Positions 8,052-15,640 of a stretch of DNA of 64,000 bases are shown here, piece by piece. The notes under the pieces are model-generated. The model had not been told where the DNA came from. It did no database searches and saw nothing but the letters and a program-made list of their open reading frames with translations. The stretch comes from Promicromonospora citrea (GTDB lineage: Bacteria > Actinomycetota > Actinomycetes > Actinomycetales > Cellulomonadaceae): the NCBI RefSeq assembly GCF_013004695.1, contig NZ_JABEMG010000001.1:1-64000 (forward strand), read 5' to 3'. The first letter of the stretch is position 1. Each line of letters begins with the position of its first letter. The translations under genes were made by a program, and so were the position numbers.

Positions 8052-8882
8052 ATGAGCACCGACACGACGCCAGAGCAGCCGGAGCTGCCCCCCGCCGTGC
8101 GGCGCCTGTGGGGCATCGACACGCCCCGGCGCCGTGGGCCGAAGCCTGCGCTGTCGACGACGCAGATCGTGCGCGCGGCGATGGAGCTGGCCGATGCCGA
8201 GGGCCTGCCCGCCGTCTCGATGGCCCGGGTCGCCGAGACCCTGGGCTACACCCCCATGGCCCTGTACCGCCACGTGGCCAACAAGGAGGAGCTGCTGCTC
8301 CTCATGGTCGACGCCGTCGCCGCCGACGCACCCGAGATCCCCGACGGGGCCGGCTGGCGCGAGGGGCTCCAGCTGTGGACGCGGGCCCAGATCGACATGG
8401 GGATCCGGCGGCCCTGGATGCTGGAGCTGCCGCTGTCGTCGGCGCCGCCCGGTCCGCACCGGGTGCGCTGGATGGAGCAGGCGTTCAAGGCCATGCGCAC
8501 GCTCGACCTGCCGGCCGACGAGAAGCTGGCCGTGATCGGCCTGCTCGCGCAGCACGTGCTCGGGGAGGCGCGCGTGCAGGTCGAGTCCCGGCGCGCGGCG
8601 GTGCAGCAGGTGCTGCGTGACTCCGGCCTGCCCGCCTCCACACCGGAGGCGGAGCTCGACCCGGCGGCCGTCGAGGCCGCCAACCCCTGGGCCGCCCTCG
8701 AGGCGCTGCTCGTGCGGTACGCGGGCCCGGGCGGCTACCCGCACCTGTTCGCCGCTTTCTCGACCTGGGACGCCGCGGCCCCGACCGCCCCCGACGACGA
8801 GGTCGGCTTCGGCATCGAGATCCTCCTCGACGGCGTCGAGGCCTACCTCCGGCGACGCGGGGCGCTGCCGGACGAGGGCTGA
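8052..8882 (+). CDS. TetR-family transcriptional regulator (TetR_C_1 type)
   Basis: A 276-residue regulator. The N-terminal HTH spans about residues 37-83 (TTQIVRAAMELADAEG to TPMALYRHVANKEELLLLMV), followed by the long all-helical ligand-binding domain found in regulators beside DrrAB-type exporters. ATG 8052 has AGGATGGGA just upstream and is preferred to the ATG at 8043. It is divergent from drrA, the classic arrangement of a local repressor, and the operator candidate lies between them. The ligand is unknown. Confidence 0.85.
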   Translation: MSTDTTPEQPELPPAVRRLWGIDTPRRRGPKPALSTTQIVRAAMELADAEGLPAVSMARVAETLGYTPMALYRHVANKEELLLLMVDAVAADAPEIPDGAGWREGLQLWTRAQIDMGIRRPWMLELPLSSAPPGPHRVRWMEQAFKAMRTLDLPADEKLAVIGLLAQHVLGEARVQVESRRAAVQQVLRDSGLPASTPEAELDPAAVEAANPWAALEALLVRYAGPGGYPHLFAAFSTWDAAAPTAPDDEVGFGIEILLDGVEAYLRRRGALPDEG

Positions 8883-8995
8883 CGCGGCCCCCGGGTCGCG
8901 TCCCGGGTGCCCGGGACCGTGACCACAGGTCGCGGATTCCGGACGTCGTACACAGCCCGCCGACCGGCACGCGCCGGGGTGTCGGTGGCGTGCGT

Positions 8996-9001
8996 CAGAG
9001 T
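8996..9001 (+). promoter_or_regulatory. Leaderless -10 box of tag
   Basis: CAGAGT with a six-base gap to GTG 9008. No ribosome-binding site is visible, consistent with a leaderless mRNA. Confidence 0.45.
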
Positions 9002-9007
9002 GGTCCC

Positions 9008-9655
9008 GTGACCAACGAACCACACACCGTTCCTTCGCCGCGGCCTGCCGCGGCCGCGCGCTGCTTCGGCGACGGCGACCCGCTCTACGAGACGTACCAC
9101 GACACCGAGTGGGGCGTGCCCGTGCACGGCGAGTCCGCCCTGCTCGAGCGGATCGCGCTCGAGGGCTTCCAGTCGGGCCTGTCCTGGATCACCGTGCTGC
9201 GCAAACGGCCCGCGTTCCGTGAGGTCTTCGCTGGGTTCGAGCCCGAGAGGGTCGCCGCGTTCGGGCCCGACGACGTCGAGCGGCTGCTCACCGACAGCCG
9301 CATCATCCGCAACCGCATGAAGATCGAGGCGACGATCGCCAACGCGCGTGCCGTCGTGGCGCTGCACGACGCGGGACGCACGCTCGACGAGCTGTTCTGG
9401 TCGTTCGCGCCCGACCCGGCGGGACGCGCACGGGCCACCACGTTCACCGAGGTGCCCGCCACCACCATCGAGTCGACGGCGCTGAGCAAGGCCCTCAAGA
9501 AGGAGGGGTTCCGGTTCGTCGGCCCCACCACGGCGTACGCGGCGATGCAGGCCTGCGGGCTGGTGGACGACCACCTGGCCGGCTGCCCCGTCGTGCTGGG
9601 CCGCGCCGTGGCGGGCGAGCCCACGGGTCGGTCGGCGGGTCGGTCGGCAGGGTAG
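9008..9655 (+). CDS. tag: DNA-3-methyladenine glycosylase I
   Basis: A 215-residue Tag-family base-excision enzyme that removes 3-methyladenine from alkylated DNA. RCFGDGDPLYETYHDTEWG is the family N-terminal signature; Cys19, His31 and the DDHLAGC motif supply the four zinc ligands, and GFQSGLSWITVLRKR with FVGPTTAYA line the base pocket. The GTG start at 9008 is supported by the -10 box six bases upstream. The C-terminus ends in a short Gly-Arg-Ser-Ala repeat not usual for the family. It is a single-gene unit convergent with the LLM oxidoreductase. Confidence 0.92.
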   Translation: MTNEPHTVPSPRPAAAARCFGDGDPLYETYHDTEWGVPVHGESALLERIALEGFQSGLSWITVLRKRPAFREVFAGFEPERVAAFGPDDVERLLTDSRIIRNRMKIEATIANARAVVALHDAGRTLDELFWSFAPDPAGRARATTFTEVPATTIESTALSKALKKEGFRFVGPTTAYAAMQACGLVDDHLAGCPVVLGRAVAGEPTGRSAGRSAG

Positions 9656-9671
9656 GCGGCGGGGCGGGTCG

Positions 9672-10544
9672 TCACAGTTCCGCGCACGGCTCCACGACCG
9701 GCAGCACGGCGTCACGCACCCACGCGGCCGGCGAGGTGGCGGGCGGCCGCAGGATCACGGTGTCGACGCCCTGACCCGAGAAGCCGCGCATCTCGTCGAC
9801 GAAGGCGGCGGTGTCGCCGGGGCCGATCGGGGTGCCCCGGTGCAGCATCGTCACGCGGATCTCGGAGAAGTCCCTGCCGACGTCGTCACAGTGCCGGCGC
9901 AGCACGTCCAGGAGGTGGCGCAGGTGGTCAGGGTTCTCGGCGAACAGGTTGCACGCGTCGGCGTACTGCGCCACGAGGCGCAGGGTCCGCTTCTCGCCCG
10001 AGCCACCGATCATGATCTCCGGCCTGGACAGCGGCAGCGGCGAGCAGAGCGTCTCGGCGAGCCGGAAGTGCGTGCCCTCGAAGGGGCCGTCGTTCTCCGG
10101 GTCGTACATCTGCCGCGCGATGAGGACGCTCTCCTCGAGCATCTCGAAGCGTTCCTTGAGCGGCGGGAAGGGGACGCCGAGCGCAGCGTGCTCCCTGTCG
10201 TACCAGGCGGCGCCGATGCCGTAGGTGGCGCGGCCGCCGGAGAGCACGTCGAGGGACGCGACGATCTTCGCGAGCAGCCCCGGGTACCGGTAGGTCACGC
10301 CCGTGACCAGCGCGCCGAGCTGCACCTTCTCGGTCACACCCGCGAGGTAGCCGAGCGTGGTGTAGGCCTCGAGCATCGGGTCGGAGGCAGGGAACCCCTG
10401 GTGCACCATCTGGAAGTAGTGGTCCATCACGGAGATCCAGGCGACGCCGCCCTCGTCGGCGTACCGCGCGGCGTCGGCCAGCCCGGTGCGCATGTCGGCG
10501 GGGTCCATCGAGTCGAAACGCATGAGGTGGGTACCGATCCGCAT
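9672..10544 (-). CDS. LLM-class (F420-type) flavin-dependent oxidoreductase
   Basis: A 290-residue TIM-barrel protein of the luciferase-like monooxygenase family: RIGTHLMRFDSMDPADM at the N-terminus, SVMDHYFQM, LGALVTGVTYRYPGLLAKIVASLDVLSGGRATYGIGAAWYDREH and MIGGSGEKRTLRLVAQYADACN are characteristic. In actinobacteria these usually use F420 or FMN as redox cofactor; the subgroup resembles TIGR03560. The start has GGAGG seven bases upstream. It follows a TetR gene on the same strand with a 72-base gap, so that regulator could control it. Substrate unknown. Confidence 0.85.
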   Translation of the reverse strand: MRIGTHLMRFDSMDPADMRTGLADAARYADEGGVAWISVMDHYFQMVHQGFPASDPMLEAYTTLGYLAGVTEKVQLGALVTGVTYRYPGLLAKIVASLDVLSGGRATYGIGAAWYDREHAALGVPFPPLKERFEMLEESVLIARQMYDPENDGPFEGTHFRLAETLCSPLPLSRPEIMIGGSGEKRTLRLVAQYADACNLFAENPDHLRHLLDVLRRHCDDVGRDFSEIRVTMLHRGTPIGPGDTAAFVDEMRGFSGQGVDTVILRPPATSPAAWVRDAVLPVVEPCAEL

Positions 10545-10616
10545 GACTCGATCCTCCTCCGCCCTGGCCCGGCGTCAACCGCAGCGGCGCGCCGGTGGAC
10601 GGTGCGGCGGACGAGA

Positions 10617-11222
10617 TCAGGAGCTCGTGAGAGTACGCCCTAGCACCCGGGACACGATCCACGTGATCTCGTCGGCGGTCTCGCGCGGCGTCGCCGACGG
10701 CTGCATGACGTGGCTCAGGGCGGTCCGCACCACGACGTCGATCACGGCAGCCACCCGGTCCGGCTCCAGGTCGAGCCCGTACCGGTCCACCCGGTCCGCG
10801 ATGACCACCTTGACCGTGCCGAGCAGCGACTCCGCGTGCGTCGTGAGCAGCGGCAGCAGCTCGGTGTCCGCCCCGTGCGTCGCCGAGACGATCGCCCGCA
10901 GCAGGGCGTTGTCCTGCGCGATCTCGAGCGTGCGCTCGAGGGCCGCGCGGATCCCGGCCAGCAGATCGTCGGGGTGCGCGTCGAAGCCCTCGACGATCGA
11001 GAACACGAACCCGGCCGACTCCGTGAGCACCATCGCCTCCGCGAGGTCCTCGCGGCTGCCGACGGCGTTGTAGACCGTCTGCCTGCTCACCCCTGCCTCG
11101 GCCGCGAGGCGGCCCATCGTGACCTTCGACCAGCCGTGCGCGCACGTCAGGCGCACCGCGGCCGCGATGATCCGGCTGCGGCTGGAGATCGGGTCCTCAG
11201 GCCCCCCGTTGACCTCGGCCAT
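10617..11222 (-). CDS. TetR-family transcriptional regulator
   Basis: A 201-residue TetR protein with a standard N-terminal HTH (SRIIAAAVRLTCAHGWSKVTMGRLAAEAGVSRQTVYNAVGSREDLAEAMV, residues about 15-64) and a helical ligand domain. The residues between ATG 11222 and the TACTAT box (six-base gap) suggest a leaderless mRNA. It is divergent from the NYN-LOTUS gene across a 160-base region carrying a long inverted repeat, and it precedes the LLM oxidoreductase gene, so either could be its target. Confidence 0.85.
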   Translation of the reverse strand: MAEVNGGPEDPISSRSRIIAAAVRLTCAHGWSKVTMGRLAAEAGVSRQTVYNAVGSREDLAEAMVLTESAGFVFSIVEGFDAHPDDLLAGIRAALERTLEIAQDNALLRAIVSATHGADTELLPLLTTHAESLLGTVKVVIADRVDRYGLDLEPDRVAAVIDVVVRTALSHVMQPSATPRETADEITWIVSRVLGRTLTSS

Positions 11223-11228
11223 GCCCTG

Positions 11229-11234
11229 ATAGTA
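11229..11234 (-). promoter_or_regulatory. Leaderless -10 box of the second TetR gene
   Basis: TACTAT on the minus strand, six bases before the ATG at 11222. It is one of the best -10 matches in the window. Confidence 0.5.
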
Positions 11235-11255
11235 AGGAACGAGCCGTCAGAAGTC

Positions 11256-11291
11256 CGGGCGAAACGGCCCCTGCCGACACCGTTTCACCCG
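11256..11291. promoter_or_regulatory. 12-bp inverted repeat, probable operator
   Basis: CGGGCGAAACGG (11256-11267) and CCGTTTCACCCG (11280-11291) are inverted copies with one mismatch, separated by 12 bases. They lie between the divergent TetR and NYN genes, about 25 bases upstream of the TetR -10 box. The centre-to-centre distance suits a dimer or two dimers; autoregulation by the TetR protein is inferred. Confidence 0.55.
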
Positions 11292-11369
11292 CTCGCCGTT
11301 TTCTGCATGCGGAGCGCTCGTGCGCTGCCGGCCCGTCCTGTTCGTCCGATGCCACGGGACGAGACCCCC

Positions 11370-11375
11370 TAGAGT
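11370..11375 (+). promoter_or_regulatory. Leaderless -10 box of the NYN-LOTUS gene
   Basis: TAGAGT with a seven-base gap to ATG 11383. Confidence 0.5.
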
Positions 11376-11382
11376 GGCTGGC

Positions 11383-12633
11383 ATGGACCTCGAGGAACGC
11401 CTGGCAGTCTTCATCGACTACGAGAACCTGGCGCTGGGCGCCAGGGAGCACCTGGGCGGGATGCAGTTCGACTTCGGTCCGATCGCCGACGCGCTCGCCG
11501 TCCGCGGCCGCGTCGTGGCGCGCCGCGCCTACGCGGACTGGTCGTACTTCGACGAGGACCGGCGCATGCTCACCCGGCACCAGGTCGAGCTCATCGAGAT
11601 GACGCAGCGCATGGGCGCCTCCCGTAAGAACGCCGCCGACATCAAGATGGTGGTCGACGCCATCGAGATGGCCTTCGAGCGCGACTACATCTCGACGTTC
11701 GTCATGTGCACGGGCGACAGCGACTTCTCCCCCCTCGTCCACAAGCTGCGCGAGCTCAACAAGCGCGTGATCGGCGTCGGCGTCGAGAAGTCGACGTCCC
11801 GCCTGCTGCCCGCCGCGTGCGACGAGTTCCTGTTCTACGACCGCCTCGAGGGCGTCGAGGTGCCCGAGGAGGACCAGGGCGCCCCGAAGCGCACGTCCCG
11901 GACGCGCAAGAGCACCCCGGCGAGGACCCCGGCGCGGCGGAAGCCCGCGGAGCCCGAGACGACCGCGGAGCCCGAGACGCCCGCTGCCACGGAACCCACC
12001 GAGACCGCGGAGCCTGCCGAGACGACCGAGACCGCACCCGCCCGGTCGGGCGGCCGCCGCCGGAAGAAGGCCGAGCCCGCTCCGGCGCCCGTCGACCTGG
12101 TGCCCGAGGCCGAGGCCGACGTCGTCGGGACCGGCGCGGACGAGACGCCGGACGAGGCCGACGACGACGTGCCCATGGAGGTGCGCGTGGCGCAGACCCT
12201 GGCCGACCTGCAGTCGTCCACCAGCGGCGCCGTTACGGCCTCCGCGCTCAAGCGCACGCTGCTGCGCAAGGACCCGACGTTCAGCGAGTCCGACTACGGC
12301 TTCCGCACGTTCGGCGAGTTCCTGCGGTTCCTCGCGGACCGCGGCTTCGTCGAGCTCGCCACGGGCCCGTCGGCCGGAGACCCCGAGGTCTCGCTGCCCG
12401 AGCAGGGCGACACCGACGCCGCGTTCACGCTGCTGCGCGCAGTGGTGCAGGAGCAGAACGGCTCGGCCGCCCTGTCGGGACTGAAGAACGCGATCCGCAA
12501 GAAGCGTCCCGACTTCTCCGAGAAGGCCCTCGGCTTCCGCGGGTTCCTCCAGTTCGCCAAGGCGGCGGAGGCAGCGGGCTCGGTCGCCCTCGCCTGGGAC
12601 GACGACGCCGACGACTACCTCGTCACCGCCTGA
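11383..12633 (+). CDS. NYN-domain (PIN-like) protein with two OST-HTH/LOTUS domains
   Basis: A 416-residue cytoplasmic protein. Residues 1-165 form a NYN/LabA-type PIN fold: VFIDYENLALG, ADIKMVVDAIEMAFERDYIS and FVMCTGDSDFSPLVHKLRE hold the acidic residues expected to bind metal in an RNase active site. A Pro/Glu/Thr-rich, Lys/Arg-rich linker (about 165-260) follows. Two OST-HTH/LOTUS modules (about 265-325 and 345-405) share the pattern ALKRTLLRKDPTFSESDYGF / GLKNAIRKKRPDFSEKALGF. LOTUS domains bind RNA, including G-rich or structured RNA, so an RNA-processing or decay role is likely. The upstream ATG at 11320 is rejected because 11383 has a good -10 box and a conserved N-terminus. Confidence 0.85.
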   Translation: MDLEERLAVFIDYENLALGAREHLGGMQFDFGPIADALAVRGRVVARRAYADWSYFDEDRRMLTRHQVELIEMTQRMGASRKNAADIKMVVDAIEMAFERDYISTFVMCTGDSDFSPLVHKLRELNKRVIGVGVEKSTSRLLPAACDEFLFYDRLEGVEVPEEDQGAPKRTSRTRKSTPARTPARRKPAEPETTAEPETPAATEPTETAEPAETTETAPARSGGRRRKKAEPAPAPVDLVPEAEADVVGTGADETPDEADDDVPMEVRVAQTLADLQSSTSGAVTASALKRTLLRKDPTFSESDYGFRTFGEFLRFLADRGFVELATGPSAGDPEVSLPEQGDTDAAFTLLRAVVQEQNGSAALSGLKNAIRKKRPDFSEKALGFRGFLQFAKAAEAAGSVALAWDDDADDYLVTA

Positions 12634-12675
12634 GCCGGCCGCGGCCCCCGCGACCTGGGCTCCCGGCCCCTCGCG

Positions 12676-13740
12676 TCACAGCAGGCCCGGTACCTCGGCG
12701 AGGCGGCGGGCGAGCTCGGCACCGTCGCGACCGGTGACCGTCGGCACCGGCGCGTCGGCGTCCCGCTCCGGGTCGCCGCCGCCGGTCGGCGCGTTGCCCG
12801 CGAGCACCTGCTGCCCGCCGGTGAGCTCGCGGATCGCCACGGCCCGCACCCGCCCCGGGCGACGGCGCGCGGCCCGGTCGTAGATCTCCGGGTCGTGCTG
12901 GCCGTCGTCGCCCACGAGCAGCCACCGCACGTGCGGGAACCACGACATGAGCAGCTCGAGGCTCGCATCCTTGTGCGCGGGGCCGCTGCGGAACCAGCCG
13001 GTCAGGGTCGGCCCCCAGTCGGTGAGCAGCAGCGGCCCGGCCGGGTAGCCGTTGCGCTCGAGGAACGCGCGCAGCGTGCCCGCGGTGTTCCACGCACCGG
13101 TGGACAGATAGAAGAAGGCGGCGTCCGGGTGGGCCTCGCCCAGCGTGCGGTAGAGCTCGGCCATCCCGGGCACGGCACGCCGCGAGCTGGAGTGACGCAC
13201 GAAGGTGTTCCACGCCGCGAGCAGGGGCCTCGGCACCGCCGTCACCATGGTCGTGTCGTCCATGTCGCTGATGACGCCGAACCGGGTGCTCTCGTCGAGC
13301 ACCACGACCGTCGCCTCACCGACCACGGGCTCGGCGACGTCGGGGCAGGTGAGCGTCACCCGGTGCGCGCCGGCGGCCAACGGCTCGTCCGTCGGCACCT
13401 CGACGTCGACGTACCCCGCCCGGTCGCTGGCGACGTCCGACGTCGTGGCGCCGACCTGGACCCGCACGCGCTGGTGCGGCGCCGGGACGGTGAGGTAGTG
13501 CCGGAAGCCGCGCCGCCCGGCACGCAGCAGGTCCCGGTCGGGGCCCGTGTGCCCGCGCGGGGCGAGCAGCACCCGGGCGAGCACGCGGACGCGCTCGGGC
13601 GTGCCGTAGCCGGTGTACGCCTCCAGGCGAGGGCGCCAGCCGAGGCGGGACAGCGTCCACCCCGCCGCGGCGTAGAGGTGGTCCTCCACCACCGCGGCGA
13701 GGTGCGGACGCTGCGAGGGATGCGGGGTCGGGGTCGCCAT
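12676..13740 (-). CDS. App1-like phosphatidate phosphatase (DUF2183)
   Basis: A 354-residue protein whose C-terminal half matches the App1/DUF2183 HAD-type phosphatase domain. SDMDDT at about residue 160 is the DxDxT nucleophile motif, YLSTGAWNTAG the second motif, and LVGDDGQHDPEIY the acidic motif IV. The yeast relative dephosphorylates phosphatidic acid. The N-terminal half (about 1-150) contains a beta-rich segment, ending in VTLTCPDVAEPVVGEATVVV. It lies 16 bases after the sugar permease gene on the same strand, so read-through from the sugar operon is possible though no functional link is obvious. Confidence 0.83.
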   Translation of the reverse strand: MATPTPHPSQRPHLAAVVEDHLYAAAGWTLSRLGWRPRLEAYTGYGTPERVRVLARVLLAPRGHTGPDRDLLRAGRRGFRHYLTVPAPHQRVRVQVGATTSDVASDRAGYVDVEVPTDEPLAAGAHRVTLTCPDVAEPVVGEATVVVLDESTRFGVISDMDDTTMVTAVPRPLLAAWNTFVRHSSSRRAVPGMAELYRTLGEAHPDAAFFYLSTGAWNTAGTLRAFLERNGYPAGPLLLTDWGPTLTGWFRSGPAHKDASLELLMSWFPHVRWLLVGDDGQHDPEIYDRAARRRPGRVRAVAIRELTGGQQVLAGNAPTGGGDPERDADAPVPTVTGRDGAELARRLAEVPGLL

Positions 13741-13756
13741 CCCTCATTCTGACGGA

Positions 13757-14668
13757 CTACTGCCCTCCCATGCCCGTCGTCGCGACGCCCTGCACGATGC
13801 GCCGCTGGAACAGCATGAACACGACGAGCAGCGGGAGCGCCGCGATCATCGCGGACGCCATGTTCTGCGCGTACTGCACGCCGTAGGCGTTCTTCACCGT
13901 CGAGAGGCCGACCGGCAGCGTCATGAACTGCGGGTCGGTCGTGACGATGAACGGCCAGAGGAAGTTGTTCCACGCGCCGATGAACACGAAGATCGCGACG
14001 GCCACGAGGATCGACCGCGACAGCGGCAGCACGATGGTCCAGAACAGCCGCCACGGCCCGGCGCCGTCGATGCGGGCCGCGTCGAGCAGCTCGCTCGGGA
14101 TCGCGTCGAAGAACCGCTTCAGGATGAACACCATGACCGGCGCCACCACCTGCGGCAGCACGATGCCCCAGAACGTGTCGACGAGGCCGAGGGCCTGCAT
14201 CTGCCGGAACAGCGGCACGATGAGGATCTGACCGGGCATCATGATCGAGGCGATGGTCAGCCACTGCAGCAGGCCGCGCCCCTTGAAGATCGTCTGCGAG
14301 AACGCGAACGCCGCCATCGCGGAGATGAGCACGGTGAGGAACGTGACGAGCGTGGCCACGACGAGACTGTTCCACATCCAGACCAGCAGGTCGCTGTTGC
14401 TCAGCACCTGCTGGTAGGCCTCGAGCGTCCAGCCCTGCGCGGGCCACCACGACGCGGGCAGCGCTGCCTCGGCCTCGTGCTTGAAGCTCGTCACGGTGCC
14501 CCACGCCAGCGGCACGAGCCACAGCGCCGCGAGCACGATCAGGGCGGCGAGCGCCCCCGCACGGGCCCACGGAGACGGTCCGATGGTCAGCTTGGTGAGG
14601 GTCCGGTTCTCGGCACGCTGCTGCGCTGCGCTCGCCCGACGGACGGCGACCAGGTCGGCGACGGACAT
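13757..14668 (-). CDS. Carbohydrate ABC transporter permease (MalG-like)
   Basis: A 303-residue permease with six transmembrane helices and the inner-membrane EAA loop ELLDAARIDGAGPWRLFWTIVLPLSR that docks the ATPase. It ends with the MalG-type C-terminal tail LFQRRIVQGVATTG. Third gene of the binding protein-permease-permease operon; its ATG lies one base after the preceding stop. No ATPase gene is present, so a shared MsiK-type ATPase elsewhere is assumed. Confidence 0.9.
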   Translation of the reverse strand: MSVADLVAVRRASAAQQRAENRTLTKLTIGPSPWARAGALAALIVLAALWLVPLAWGTVTSFKHEAEAALPASWWPAQGWTLEAYQQVLSNSDLLVWMWNSLVVATLVTFLTVLISAMAAFAFSQTIFKGRGLLQWLTIASIMMPGQILIVPLFRQMQALGLVDTFWGIVLPQVVAPVMVFILKRFFDAIPSELLDAARIDGAGPWRLFWTIVLPLSRSILVAVAIFVFIGAWNNFLWPFIVTTDPQFMTLPVGLSTVKNAYGVQYAQNMASAMIAALPLLVVFMLFQRRIVQGVATTGMGGQ

Positions 14669-14669
14669 G

Positions 14670-15626
14670 TCAGGCCTCCTTCCTGGCGGGCATGAGCCGC
14701 ACCAGCGTGAACACGAGGATCAGGGCGAAGAACACGTAGGAGATCGCCGAGGCGTACCCGAGCCGGTAGTTGGTGAAGCCCGTGTCGTAGATGTACTCGA
14801 GGATCGGCCGCGTGCTGCCGTTCGGCCCACCACCGGTGAGCAGGTAGATCTGGTCGAAGACCTTGAGGGACGCCAGGAGCTGCAGCACGACGATGACGCC
14901 GGTGATGGTGCGCAGCTGGGGCAGCGTGATGGAGAACAGCCGGCGCCAGCCGCCCGCGCCGTCGATGGTCGCCGCCTCGTACTGCTGCTGCGGGATGCCC
15001 TGCAGAGCCGCCAGGTAGAGCAGGAAGTTGAAGCCGACGGTCCACCACACGGTGACCAGGGCGATGGAGAACATCGCGACGTCCTCGTCGGTGAGCCACC
15101 CGATCGGCTGGAGGCCGAGCTGGGTCATCCACGTGTCCAGCAGGCCGATGTCGGGCTGGAACAGCCACGCGCTCAGCGCGGACACGACGGCGCTGGTCAG
15201 CAGGTAGGGCGCGAAGAAGGACATGCGCCAGACCCACTGGCCGGGCAGGCCCGTGTGCACGAGCAGCGCCATGATCAGCGCCACGAGCACGAGGGGCACC
15301 GTGCTCAGCACGGTGAACCACAGCGTGTGCAGGAGCGTCTCCCACACCTGCGGGTCGCTGAACGCCTCCGCGTAGTTGTCGAAGCCGATGAACTCGCTGC
15401 CGGTGCCCGTGAGGCTCTGGTCGGTGAAGCTCATCCACAGGCCGTAGAGCGTCGGCCAGACGAGGAAGAAGCCGACGGCCACGGCGAAGGGGGCCACGAA
15501 GAGGTACCCGGACCTGTCACGCTCGCGCAGGGACTTGCGGGTACCTCCCGCCGCGCCGGCGCCGGCGGGCTGCCGTACCGGCGCCTTCCCGGCGGGGGCG
15601 GTGATGCTGGGGTTCGAGACGGTCAT
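14670..15626 (-). CDS. Carbohydrate ABC transporter permease (MalF-like)
   Basis: A 318-residue permease with a charged, Ala/Pro-rich cytoplasmic N-terminus and about six transmembrane helices. EAATIDGAGGWRRLFSITLPQLR is the EAA loop. It forms the heterodimer with the downstream MalG-like protein and is 14 bases from the binding-protein stop. Specificity is not readable, but the neighbouring family 2 glycosidase suggests an oligosaccharide or glycoside. Confidence 0.9.
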   Translation of the reverse strand: MTVSNPSITAPAGKAPVRQPAGAGAAGGTRKSLRERDRSGYLFVAPFAVAVGFFLVWPTLYGLWMSFTDQSLTGTGSEFIGFDNYAEAFSDPQVWETLLHTLWFTVLSTVPLVLVALIMALLVHTGLPGQWVWRMSFFAPYLLTSAVVSALSAWLFQPDIGLLDTWMTQLGLQPIGWLTDEDVAMFSIALVTVWWTVGFNFLLYLAALQGIPQQQYEAATIDGAGGWRRLFSITLPQLRTITGVIVVLQLLASLKVFDQIYLLTGGGPNGSTRPILEYIYDTGFTNYRLGYASAISYVFFALILVFTLVRLMPARKEA

Positions 15627-15640
15627 CGTCGTCCTCTCGA

